From: Hypericum androsaemum
Lineage: Eukaryota > Streptophyta > Magnoliopsida > Malpighiales > Hypericaceae
Direction of reading: 5' to 3'
Length of the DNA: 64,000 nt
Assembly: GCA_963995505.1 (NCBI GenBank)
Contig: OZ023194.1
Span: forward strand, 9,110,428-9,174,427
The notes under the pieces were generated by a model. The model ran no database searches. It saw only the letters and a list, made by a program, of their open reading frames with translations, and was not told the origin of the DNA. How positions within the stretch are numbered: the stretch's first letter is position 1; each line of letters starts with the position of its first letter. Of this stretch, positions 53,901 through 64,000 are shown piece by piece. A program made the translations under genes and the position numbers.

Positions 53901-56900
53901 GCTGTCATCCGAGGAACTTGAAAGTTCCCAGAAGAGATTACAGTAACCAAATTTTAGACTAAACTCCTATTAATCCTGTAGTTGAAAGAAACGTATTGTG
54001 TCATCTCTATGCCAAAAATAATGAGTTGTTTGGTCCCTCTCATTTTCCCCAACTAGTCCCTCCCTACTTGCCGGGGTAAATTCCCAAATATCCCTTTTCT
54101 AAAATAAAATGAAAAAACACCTCATCTTGTCAGTAATCACCCTGACCCTGACTTCTAGCAGCCGCCCAACACCGCCCCGTTCTCTTATTGTTGATATTAA
54201 GTTATAATGTTATATTACACCTTACTACTACAAATCTGCCCCGTCCTCTCTTTTTTTACTTTTTACACGAAGGGGTAACTTGGGAATAATATCACAACCC
54301 GAAAAAGCATGGAGGGACTGGTTGGAAAACGACAAGAACCAAATGGCTCACTATTTATGGTATAGGGATGTGGCTCCAACTACCGAAACTAAATAGTATT
54401 TTTCTTGAAATAAAGGACATTTCGATCAAAAATCCATTTACCTGCAGAAGATACTGCCTTCCCACCTTGCACCAGTGAGCCTGGATTCAATATGACAGGG
54501 TTTGCTCTACCACTGTCTGGTGAAACATAATCTGAACCCTGATGAGCTTCAGGTGTTTTAAGTTTTTTCTTGACCTGGTAACCAATTAGTCCGCAATGGT
54601 AATCCCTGCAACAAATAAGGATCACATGTTGCACGCAACAGCTACTTTATGACCTCCGAAAGGAAAAGGTACAAATTTAACGGGTATATGTACCATATTT
54701 CTCAACTAAGACCTACAGACATGTACAACATTCTGCTGGCAAGCAAAGAGAATATTTGTGCTAATGGATAAAAGGGCAATACAAGAATGATCCCTGCAGT
54801 TCAATGCACATGCAGTTTATTGGTTTCGTCTTTTGCTAATCAGCGCTAATGGAACAATAAGGACCCACATCACCACAGAACTCAATTAAAATAAAGTATT
54901 TTATAGGACAAGTCATTACCAGTATTCCCAAGTCATCTGTTTCAAGCGACTTTCAAGCTTCTGGAAGAGAGAAGTTCTCTCAAACTCTTGTTTGTTATGA
55001 GTGGGCTCAATAAAATTTGCTTCTAGAACACCTAGAAGGCATCAACAGAACTGACTTCATACGCTACAATGGGCACATTTGAGTCTACCGCAAAAAGAGA
55101 ATCAGTATATAAGCAGATTTTTTTACCAACCACTCCTCTTCCCCTGCTGTCAAAATAGCTCACAACTGGCCAGAATGGCTGAAATCCAACAAAATGCAAC
55201 AAAATTAGAGTGAAACTAACCACCCTATGCACACTGTTCTCATCATAAACCAGAAAAAAAATTATAGCCCTTGTGAAAATTGGTACTTGCTGTACTATTT
55301 GGCTAAATGATTTTCTTAATCTTTAGCGAATTACCATATGCACACACTAAACTGCGTTTTCACTTATCTTTTAAAACGGAGTCATCAATTTCCCCTAGTA
55401 AAATAGGCAGCCCTCCAAAAGGGAAAAGAATAATTATCACTGAAGGTGGGAATACGGCACTAGCCTCTTGGTTAAAGAAACAATTACCAGTATCAGTCGA
55501 TTCTTGTGGTATACACTGAAACCATGGACACTAACTTGCGGTGCTCCTTTGGAAAATCCAACAGTAGTTACGACTTGGCCCTGAATTGTTTGAATCAGGA
55601 CCAGAGAATCGTGATTGGCTAGGATTAAGGAGAAACCAATAAATAGATGAGCACAAGATAATATAAGGTTATACACCTCTATGCATCCACCACTTTGGGG
55701 TTTGTACAAGATGTACTCTGGGTATATCATATCATCAGCAAGATTGTGATGCTCAATTGGTCGCCCACGTAACAATATATTGAAACTTTTGGGTAATTTC
55801 AAGTATAAGATAGATAGGTAGACCTACAAAATAGAGCATGTGAAAACAAAACTCAGCAAATCTCGCAATTGGTCTAACCATGAAATGCATAGAATAGATG
55901 TATGCAATGACAACCAAATAACACACTTACACGGAGAGAATAGTGCAATCTGTTTGATATATGTTCTTCATTTACAGCCTTCCAAGCAGCTTTTGTTTCC
56001 ACCCTTTTGATATCTCCACAAATTCGAATGTCCTGTCAACCCATGCCAGAACGAAGCAATAAATTCAGTCCAAGCATGTTGCGCAAAAGAGTGAGTCACA
56101 AAGTGAGCCCAAACTTGTTTCCAACCTCAGTATCTTTATCAAAGTCCAACTCCAGGACCCCTTCATCAGTGACCCACAAATTATAGATTATAACTTTCGT
56201 CCCATGGTCTCCAATGTCATCAAACTGCATACAGATCAAACAAAATAATCATCTGAAGAAGAAAAAGGTCATAGCATGGTGTGACGCATAACTCATAAGA
56301 CAGAACAAAAGGAAACTCGAATTGCTGTTTCTATATTCGCCAGAACTTTCAATTCAAATAATACAGAAGAAAAAAGCTCTATAAACTGGGGCCTTCAGAT
56401 GTGCACTAAATTTACTTCATCAAAATCTACTAGTGTTAACCCACAGGAAAAGTTTAAACAGGCAACCAAGCAAGTTAGGTTTCAGATAAAATGAAGTTAT
56501 AGTTTAGAAGTTAAAACTGCTACAAATCTTTTATATCACTAGCAATAAGTTGGTCACACATGAGCAGAAAACAACAATCCACATACCCAGAGGCAAAATT
56601 TAATGAACTGTTGGAAGTACAAGAAAGTCTGCACTTTCAATCGAAGGTAGACTAAAACAACATGCACCGTGTAAAAATAAATAATGGTCTGAAGACATGG
56701 AAATAAATTAAAGTAAGCCCAAGAGAAAGGAACAAACTTGCTTCAGAAGCTCTGCTTCTGTTGAATATGGTGACCACTTGAACAGCATGGACAAATTACT
56801 CATAAAATGTTCTTGGCCATTGCGACATGAAGTCTCCAGTTTTCCAGATTTTGGGTTGAATTTATAATCCACCTGCACATCTTAAAATGAGTTAGAATAC

Positions 56901-59900
56901 AGTAGAAGTAACACAAAGCGAAAGGGGGGAAACAGTTCGCTTTAGTATCCTGTGGTTCGGCATGTTTTTGTCCAAGTACTATGTGGTTTATGGTTTCCCA
57001 GATCAAAACCAAACGTGACATTTAGACTTTGATAAAAAAGAACCATTGTCTATGGCTGCAGTAAAAGATGTTCGATATTCATTTGTAAACGGCTAAAATG
57101 AGAAAAAACACTGAACAATCTATGACATATATGACAAGAAACTGTGAGTAGCACACCATTTAAGATTCGTGGGTTCCCTAGTACACGCATCATCATTGTC
57201 ACAGCGGGAGTCAACGTTTAGCTTTTTTTTCATTTTTGCTAATGAGGAGTCAACATTTATCTAAATATAAAGCTCTTCACTTGCTGGTAGCTTGGCTCCA
57301 ATGTTAATCCCAGCGTGGAAGAGAGAGAGGAAGAGAGAGAGAAGGGAGGAGATAGAGAATGAGAGACGAAGAGCGAGCTAGATGAAAGAAGATGATGGTT
57401 ACAAATTTTAACAATTATTTCATTTTTTTAATTTTTAACTCGGTTAAATTTTTTTAAGTAATTCTAATTCTTAATTTTAAGGGGATCATCATATTTCTGT
57501 CAAACAAAATAGGCTAAAATCGAAATATCACAAACCAATCTGCGAAGTAGAGAGTTTTCAACCCCATGGTACTAGAGCAAACTTTTCCCCCCAAAAAAAT
57601 TTGGAAACATGCCAAGGTCTTGACCTAAAAGTCTAAACCATACTACAGAAGCTGCACTTATGTACTAGTTAAAAAAGCCCACAATATTTGACAGTTTTGA
57701 CTGTGTCAATAGTTAATCCTTGGTGACTGGATAGATATCAAGTTAAAAATAAAAGATCTGGTTTAATTTAGCTGAAAGGCACGGTCTACAACTTAAATGC
57801 CAAGGTGAAGTCTATATGGAGGTCTGAGGACATCCCCTCAAACATGGAGCACCTCAAAGATCCTAGTTATAGTTTTTATTTTCTAAAATTTTGAACCCTC
57901 AAAATTTAGTATTGTTCATTTCTTCTCGGGATTAACTCAAAATTATCCTTGGTTACCCAACGTGGGGATCAGCCCTAGCTTTATCACAGCCCATATTGAA
58001 ACTATGGCATGGGAAATCTTGAAACGACAAAAATACAAACAAATTGTAATAGGCATACTTCTGTCCCAAAGTTTTAGAGAGAGAATTAAAAAAGGAAAAA
58101 AAAATACTCACCATTGGAACAACTATTCTGTCACTTGCCGTTCTTGTCAAAAATGTATAAGAGAGGAGACCAATGCTTTGAGTCAACTTACTGCATATTA
58201 AATAACCAATAAGGAGAAGTATGAGTGGGCAAGTCAAAACTTCGGTAAGAAGAATTGATGAACAACGTTAAAGCAACTTCTTTCTAAACCTACGTCATTG
58301 TTAGTTCAAAGCCTTAGAAATTGCAGCAAATTGTCGGGAACAGCAGTCAAGGGTAAAGGTACCAAAAAGTTTTCTGGGTTAATCAGTAAAGCAACGGACA
58401 TGAATCACCATGCAAGGAACTTAATGCTTTTCAACTCAGTTACTTAAACTCTGGTTGAAACAACTGCAACCTGGAATTTAATACTAGCTTTCAACTTTCA
58501 TCTGCATCACTATTTTTGCAGAACCGATGTGGAACAGCTTCAGTTGTAATTTCCAATACAAGCACTACTTTGCACTACCATATAATGACATAACCTCTCT
58601 CACAGACCTTTGTGGCTGAAGAAACTCAATAGCGCAAAGTAGTTCCAAGAACATTAACAAAGAATCACAATTTGATGAAACAATCAAGATTCTTATACTC
58701 AGGTTCTCACCTCCTGTTCAAGTGATGTTGGAAGCGTGATTGGCACATAATTAACAGCAATGAAGATATAAACCTAGGAAAACTAAAACCTAGATAAGCT
58801 GATACAAAAGCTAATTAAACGCGCATCTGCTCTTGCATATCCTACTTGCAAGAGTAGAAGAGATAAACTCCAACAATGTCTGCTCTAAATCTCCTAGTTG
58901 TTGACTTGGATATCCTACTTACAAGTTTTATGTTTAGGGGACCTTTTGGTGCATCTGATGAAATTAAGCTGATAGACAAATAGGAATTTGACAAACTAAA
59001 AAATATGGTTAAAGCTGTTAATTTACCGAATTACTACCGGATACATATAAAACCGACATCAACTTTTTTCAAATCATGTATCGCAAAGTACATCTATATT
59101 TGTAAAAACTATGTTAAGTTAAAATTTTCACAAACACAAAATCACTGTATAGAAATCCATCTAATTTGTTTGTACTGAAGTGTATACTTGAAAACAAGAA
59201 ACAAAGATGGAAAGCAATTAAGCATACTTTTAGGGTCAACAAAAACAAAATAATGCCAAGGCAACTTAATAATGTCCAAAGAGATATAGACTTGGTGTGA
59301 AAGTTAGTCGTGCTAACATTTTCAACAAAATTAAAGACAATTATTTAATGCCTCACTAGTTACCTAGAACCTCAATACTTCGCCTTAATAAATAGACTGA
59401 CTTGCTTGTCTCCCAGTACCTCAACATCATACCTCAAAAGAAAAAGAATCCTTAGCCTATCACAGAATTTTCCAAAAGTTTGCCTTATCTAAAAAAGACA
59501 CAACAGTTGAGTTACATTTGAAACTTTGCATAGTTTTTATTTGGACACGGCTTTCTTAATCAATATTTAAATTGTCACTTGGACTATATACAATGACAAG
59601 AACAATGACAGAATTATTCAATCAAGTTGCCTATATGGATTCTAGTACATCAATGTACATGTGATATACTAAATACTCTGAGATATTCTTAGGATTTACC
59701 CATATTCAGAAAATCCTACTTAAAGGTTTGCTACCAAACTTTGCTATGTTCCACCTTACCCCTCCTACTGTGGCTATCCTTCCTATTTCCATACTGTGGC
59801 TGGCCCCTACCAGTCGTCCAACACTACCATGGCTTGTGCAATTGCCCTTTCTTATAATTTCCATATGTGCCTCTTAAAAATCAGAACCAAGATGTTGTTC

Positions 59901-62444
59901 CTCCATTCATTTCGCATTCTGTTGCCCCATTAGATATTGTTAAATATTAAGAATGAGCCATTTTATGTCATCATAAGTTATGATTCATAACTGAGAAACT
60001 TCCACTCTTCAATTGGAATGTCATCTGTCCAACTACCTTCCTATATTGCATTTTCTTCCATACTTCTTCTTCTTAATTGGATGGGTTGTTAAACTTTTCG
60101 AAATCTCCCAAGTCTCCAAGATCCAACTTGTTATCCTTTCTTTCGTTAAACAATCCCCACAAATATCTCAAAAACTTCCATGCAACATTGGTTATGGATA
60201 ACGTAATGCAAGTACCACTAAAACGAGAAGCTACTGCCAAGAGAGTGCCACCAGGACGGGATATAATATGAATTAAAATATCATTAGTTAATTAAGAGAT
60301 AAATCAACTACTCCAAGCAGAACATCATTTGGGAAAAGAATGAGCTACCATTAGTTGATAATAAAATTCAATGTTTTAAAAGAAGATTTTAGTACACTTT
60401 ATTTCAGCCATTTGATTGCCAACAGTCGCAACCCTCAAAAGACCATGTTATTGTGCTTCTAGACCCCTAAAGCACAAAAAAGGCCATAGTTTTAAACTCT
60501 TCCATTGAAGGAAGAAGAATTATGTCAGTTCAATTGTCATAACATTAACTATGATCTAATCCAACCTTAAGTTGACCTCAAACAAAAAAATAACCCTTGT
60601 TCTCAGGTCACTTGAGACGCCTACTTGCCACTTTTCTTAAAAGAGCACAATTAGCTGAAGCTTGGTTAAAAGTAGTCAAATGGTGAAACCGTTGAAATTC
60701 AACAAATGAAAGAATGTTGCAATAGATAAGTCTGGTATTTTTCAAACCTGTCATCCCGGTGACGACTGAAGACAATAACATCAGCTCCCAGCCTCATGGT
60801 GCTAGTCTTGAAGCCGTTACCATCTGTGATACAGTAGTTCAAGCATTAATGTGAAATACGAACAACTTCGGAAGTTTTTGAAAGAGCACAAAATTCTCGT
60901 ACATTGTCCAATGGCTGAGTTGGATTTCTTTCCCGAAAACCCAAAGCTCATACATTGCCGCATCGCTTCAGGGTCCATGCCGCCACCATCATCTACACAG
61001 ACCAAAGACTGGAATAAAAATAGTTTCTTATATTACAAATAACAATGGCCTCAAAAGATGGAAATTGCATAAATACATTACATATAGGAAACATCAATAC
61101 CTTGAATCAACAATGCTGGACTTCCATCCCTTGGATTAACAGTTTTATCTACAACAACAGAAGTTGCCCCATTTGCGATCTATTGAACAAAAGAAAAATG
61201 AAGAAATAAGAATAGAAACCATGAAGGCAAGGTAGAACGTAGTAGTACATAACAAAAAAAAGACTAGAATATGAAGGAATTATAGGTTAACTAACAAGAA
61301 CAAGACAAGCAATGACTAATAAACAAGAGTGCAACTTAACCATTTTGCACATTAAAAACCTATCCAATCATTGGTTCATAAGAAAACAATCAGAGATTCG
61401 GAGGTGAGCTTACCTCTATGTTTTAGATAACATGATAGATAAAACAAACCAAAAACTTGTACAAATAAACACCATACTAGGTCCAATTCAAGTGTGGTTG
61501 ATTAGAGTGAAAATAACTAACTTAACCTTAACCTCCAACAGAATGCAACCTCCTTGGTACAACATTTGACCAAGGAGTTCACACACCCTCCGAAATTGTG
61601 AGGCTACTATACTAGAGAAATTTTCCTAACAAAGCCAAAATGGGTGTGTCATCATAAATAATTTAAATAAATAGTACAGTTTCTACCAATTTAGAGTCTT
61701 AGACACGGTCAAATGCTTGGAGTGAAGGTAATGAAACAGAAAAGTGAAATTTACCTCATCCACTGCATTGTCAAGTAATTCAGCAACTGCTGCAAATACA
61801 AACAATGATAAATGTGAAATGGTAGTCGTGGAAGGCCAATTAAAACACAAAACGCAATCCATACACATACCACCAAAAGCCCACTTATGCGAAGTGGCAT
61901 TTGAATGAAGAAACATAGGGTGTACTTGGAGATGTGATTTTCCATCTTGCATCCGGAAAAAAGTTCAAGAAACAAGAAAACAGAATTAGACAGCAAGTAG
62001 ATAAACGGTGCCTCATATAGCATCAAAGACATCAAGATGCACTGAGATGAAGAAGCCAAAGGGAAAATTTGTGACCATCTCTTCGAACCAGCCAGTACAA
62101 TTTCATGTGTAATACTGACAGAAAATTAGGCAACAACAGCCAAAAGGAAGTTGCATACATTGAGGTGTGACTCTGGAAGAGATCCCGTCTTGGTAGTTTC
62201 CAGCTTTCCAAAACTGTCGACAAATTGGTGCTGGGGATATGTTTGATGCATGGGAAACACATGTATCATGCATCGGGGATTGTCCCTGCTCCAACATACT
62301 GGAGCCAGTTTGGTCAGTATGGCTCAAGGCATTTGGGCTTCTAGTATCCTCGTCATCTCGTGTTGTACATTTTGTTGTGCCGTATTCTCCAACAAGCAGC
62401 GATTTCTTAGGATAGTTTACATTTTCTAATTTGACATCCTTCAT
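50979..62444 (-). CDS. MORC6: MORC6-like GHKL ATPase
   Basis: Nineteen coding exons: 62444-62159, 61945-61871, 61789-61755, 61179-61101, 60992-60903, 60823-60748, 58190-58112, 56872-56738, 56224-56126, 56032-55931, 55823-55677, 55580-55488, 55178-55127, 55031-54920, 54605-54442, 53743-53622, 51590-51520, 51268-51226, 51086-50979. Joins are GT-AG and sum to 1968 nt, 655 aa, close to what I recall for Arabidopsis MORC6/DMS11. ATP-site motifs are present: ELLDNAVDE (about 124-132), DDGGGMDP (about 159-166), FGFSGKKS and YGNGFKTSTMRLG (about 189-201). The MORC S5 region follows (GDHGTKVIIYN, GFSVYHKNRLI, SRGRGVVGVLEANFIEPTH), and a C-terminal coiled coil ends in NLKEERVNV. In Arabidopsis, MORC6 works in the nucleus in gene and transposon silencing with other MORCs. 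ATP binding and dimerisation are inferred from the intact motifs. Confidence 0.93.
51870..51960 (-). mobile_element. LINE ORF2 start fragment inside a MORC6 intron
   Basis: On the minus strand, ATG at 51960 opens MDLKTILLWNVRGINEVGKR, the opening of a plant LINE endonuclease (WNVRG motif). It stops after about 26 codons. The fragment lies in the 1.9-kb intron 51591-53621, in the same orientation as the host gene. I identify nothing else in the rest of that intron. Confidence 0.65.
54002..54370. mobile_element. TIR element in a MORC6 intron
   Basis: 369 bp between exons 53743 and 54442. The left end CATCTCTATGCCAAAAATAA is mirrored by the right end, which in reverse reads CATCCCTATACCATAAATAG; both continue through TTTGGT, CAGTCCCTCC/TAGTCCCTCC and CCCAA--T-CCC blocks. 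No coding content and no clear target duplication. Confidence 0.65.
56924..57592. mobile_element. TIR element in a MORC6 intron
   Basis: 669 bp within intron 56873-58111. Left GGGGGGAAACAGTTCGCTTT and right (reversed) GGGGGGAAAAGTTTGCTCT are inverted, followed by AGTA-C--TG-GGTT in both. The interior contains a purine tract (57316-57370) and no recognisable frame. Confidence 0.6.
58191..60747 (-). other. Largest MORC6 intron (2.6 kb)
   Basis: Separates the exon ending SRHRDD from the one beginning KLTQSIGLLSY. It is AT-rich, with no open frame or repeat I can assign. The flanking splice sites are GT-AG and keep the reading frame. Confidence 0.6.
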
Positions 62445-62467
62445 TCTCGACTCGGCAAGTTTGGCAT
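62441..62467 (-). promoter_or_regulatory. Upstream ORF overlapping the MORC6-like start codon
   Basis: In the exon whose acceptor lies at about 62470, the first ATG (62467) opens an 8-codon frame. Its TGA stop (62443-62441) overlaps the ATG at 62444 as ATGA. The two upstream leader exons contain no ATG. Ribosomes should therefore meet this uORF first, which may limit or couple translation of the main frame. Confidence 0.5.
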
Positions 62468-62906
62468 GCCTGTACTGTACAAGTAACGTTTCCAGAAAAA
62501 AATATATATAGACAAAAAAGGAAATCAGAACACGCTACATCAGTTCTACTAAAACTTACTCAATTTGAAAAAATCGTCACTATTTCCAGACATGGAATAA
62601 TTGTAAAGTAATTCAGCCGCCCCACATTAGTTTAAAAAAAAATACCCTTTCTCCATAAACAATCTACCAACTTGGCATTAGCATTATATAGTTTAGAGCC
62701 CTAAGCGGTTGACTCCAGGGGAGTCATCGGTATTAGGATTACCACATTGCTAGCTGTAAGCGAGTTCGAGAATCAAACGAACAGAGGCAGCCCTCCCAAA
62801 GTGAAAGCACAATTGGTGAATTAGGGTTCCATACTAAAATATATAATATAAACATAAAAGGAAAGAGAAAAAAAATACCCGAAGCTCCACTTGCTGGCCG
62901 ACTTAC

Positions 62907-63135
62907 AGGGTAGGCCAAGCTCCGGGGGCGGAGGGGTGACGTGGCAGAGCCCGCGCTCGTCCCTCCCTACCAATAAGGAAAACGCGCGTTAGCCGGTTGA
63001 AATTTTATAGAAAAAAGATAATATAAGGAGGAAGGGGCTAAAAAGGATAAGGTACATTACGAGAGACGTCCGGTGGCCGGAAGATTGAGGTCGGGGCCGA
63101 GAGGAGGACCTCTGGCTAGGGCTTACGTCAGGCAA
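62907..63135 (-). other. 5' leader exons of the MORC6-like gene
   Basis: A 60-base GC-rich exon at 62966-62907 has an acceptor ATTGGTAG and a donor CCT|GTAAGT. Another exon ends at 63061 with a donor TCTC|GTAATG. Neither has an ATG. TGACGTAAG, a bZIP-type motif, sits near 63119-63132 close to the presumed transcription start. The boundaries at the far 5' side are uncertain. Confidence 0.5.
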
Positions 63136-63393
63136 GGGTTTCAAAAAGGAAATTGTAAAAAAAAAATCAAGTGAAAAATTATTACGGCTCCGCCCAAAAC
63201 CGGAGTCGGTGCTCGCTTGTACCTTCTTTGTTTTTTTTAGAACATCCGGAATACGGACATCCGATCCGTCAACAATTATTAAATTTAAAACCTTTTGTTT
63301 AATTTATTATAATTCATCGGTTTTTATTTATCAAGGGTTTTGGCACGGTTTTCGGAAAGTTTAATATGTATTCGACCGGCTTGGAGGCCCAGA

Positions 63394-63424
63394 TTCGGTA
63401 CGGGGGACCAAATCCCGTACCGAA
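63394..63424. repeat. Perfect 11-bp inverted repeat
   Basis: TTCGGTACGGG at 63394-63404 and CCCGTACCGAA at 63414-63424 could form a hairpin with a 9-base loop. It lies 0.3 kb beyond the MORC6 leader, outside any gene I can see. Confidence 0.7.
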
Positions 63425-63659
63425 CGGAAAAAGGTTAAATAGTCCAAAGAAAATAAAAAGGGGGACATCAGGCGTGCTTTCTTTGTTGGCTGTACCCACG
63501 CACTAAGATGACATGCGCTTCTCTTGGTATTTTTTTATATTCATGTACCTTAATTTTTTTTTCAGGTCTGTACCTTATTTTATTTTCATTAAAATATTAT
63601 TTTATTATTTCTTATTATTTATAAGAAATATTATTAAATTAGTAATTAATTATTCCTAA

Positions 63660-64000
63660 TCGGGTATTTTTTTATCGAAACCGGGCATGCCATTTTAACG
63701 TAAGTCGTACATGGACATGCTATTTAATTAATTACTCATAACCGGGTATACCATTAGTCATAGCCAGACATGCAGTTTAATTTATTATAAATTTTATTAC
63801 ATATTAACCGGACATGCCATTTGACATAACCGGACATGCCAATTTATCAAACCGGGCATGCCAATTTATCGAACTTGGGTATGCCATTTAATAAATAACC
63901 GGGTATGCTATTTAACATAACCGGACATGCCATTTGACATAACCTGGCGCACCATTTTACATAACTAGACATGCCATTTAATCGTAATCGGATCTGTCAT
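63660..64000. repeat. CATGCC-motif repeat region (second locus)
   Basis: Many copies of ACCGGGCATGCCATTT and ACATAACCGGACATGCC, spaced about 20-30 bases, share unit and AT-rich linker (TATAAATTTTATTA-ATATTAACC) with 16700-17390. It continues to the end of the window. Confidence 0.8.

Noticed and set aside
60013..60271. Overlapping 62- and 64-codon frames on the plus strand
   Set aside because: They lie within the large MORC6 intron on the opposite strand and overlap each other in different frames.
63394..63424. Hairpin considered as a terminator
   Set aside because: Eukaryotic Pol II genes do not use intrinsic hairpin terminators, and it lies upstream of the MORC6 leader, not at a 3' end. 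Kept only as an inverted repeat.

Overview
The window is nuclear DNA from a flowering plant, almost certainly a eudicot. Protein-coding genes have many short GT-AG introns and AT-rich non-coding DNA. Their products belong to plant families (MOS1-like BAT2 protein, EMB2759-like plastid protein, LRR receptor-like protein, MORC6-like GHKL ATPase). The spaces between them hold L1-type LINEs, a Ty1-copia element and many Mutator-like terminal-inverted-repeat (TIR) elements. I cannot name the species.

Layout. 1-5 kb: a LINE remnant, then three related TIR elements in a row (692-1731 with a perfect 9-bp target duplication, 2683-3800, about 3900-4945); the third carries a captured exon of prefoldin subunit 5. 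5.1-12.6 kb: a nine-exon MOS1-like gene (+), whose reconstructed reading frame closes at 1611 aa. 13.2-14.2 kb: a fourth member of the same TIR family with a GC-rich, exon-like cargo. 14.6-16.05 kb: an EMB2759-like plastid membrane protein gene (+), whose first exon looks interrupted. 16.6-18.7 kb: repeats. 18.9-27.1 kb: a degenerate full-length LINE (+), a fragment of another LINE (-), and a short polyA retroelement with an 18-bp target duplication. 27.2-34.0 kb: a TIR element split by a nearly complete but multiply stopped copia retrotransposon. 34.2-37.2 kb: a five-exon gene (+) for a predicted plastid multi-pass membrane protein I do not recognise. 37.9-43 kb: TIR element, LINE pieces and unassigned AT-rich DNA. 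43.26-46.19 kb: an intronless LRR receptor-like protein without kinase (+). 46.6-50.6 kb: a MITE and three TIR elements, one holding about 28 copies of a 22-bp tandem repeat. 51.0-63.1 kb: a MORC6-like gene (-) with 19 coding exons (655 aa) and two leader exons, carrying TE fragments in its introns. 63.2-64 kb: repeat DNA sharing a CATGCC-type motif with 16.7-17.4 kb.

Two of the five genes (MOS1-like, MORC6-like) belong to families known in Arabidopsis for chromatin-level control of gene expression. The LRR protein is of a cell-surface receptor type. Nothing in the sequence shows that these genes act together; eukaryotic neighbours usually do not. All exon joins were checked by splice-site consensus and reading-frame arithmetic, not by transcript data.
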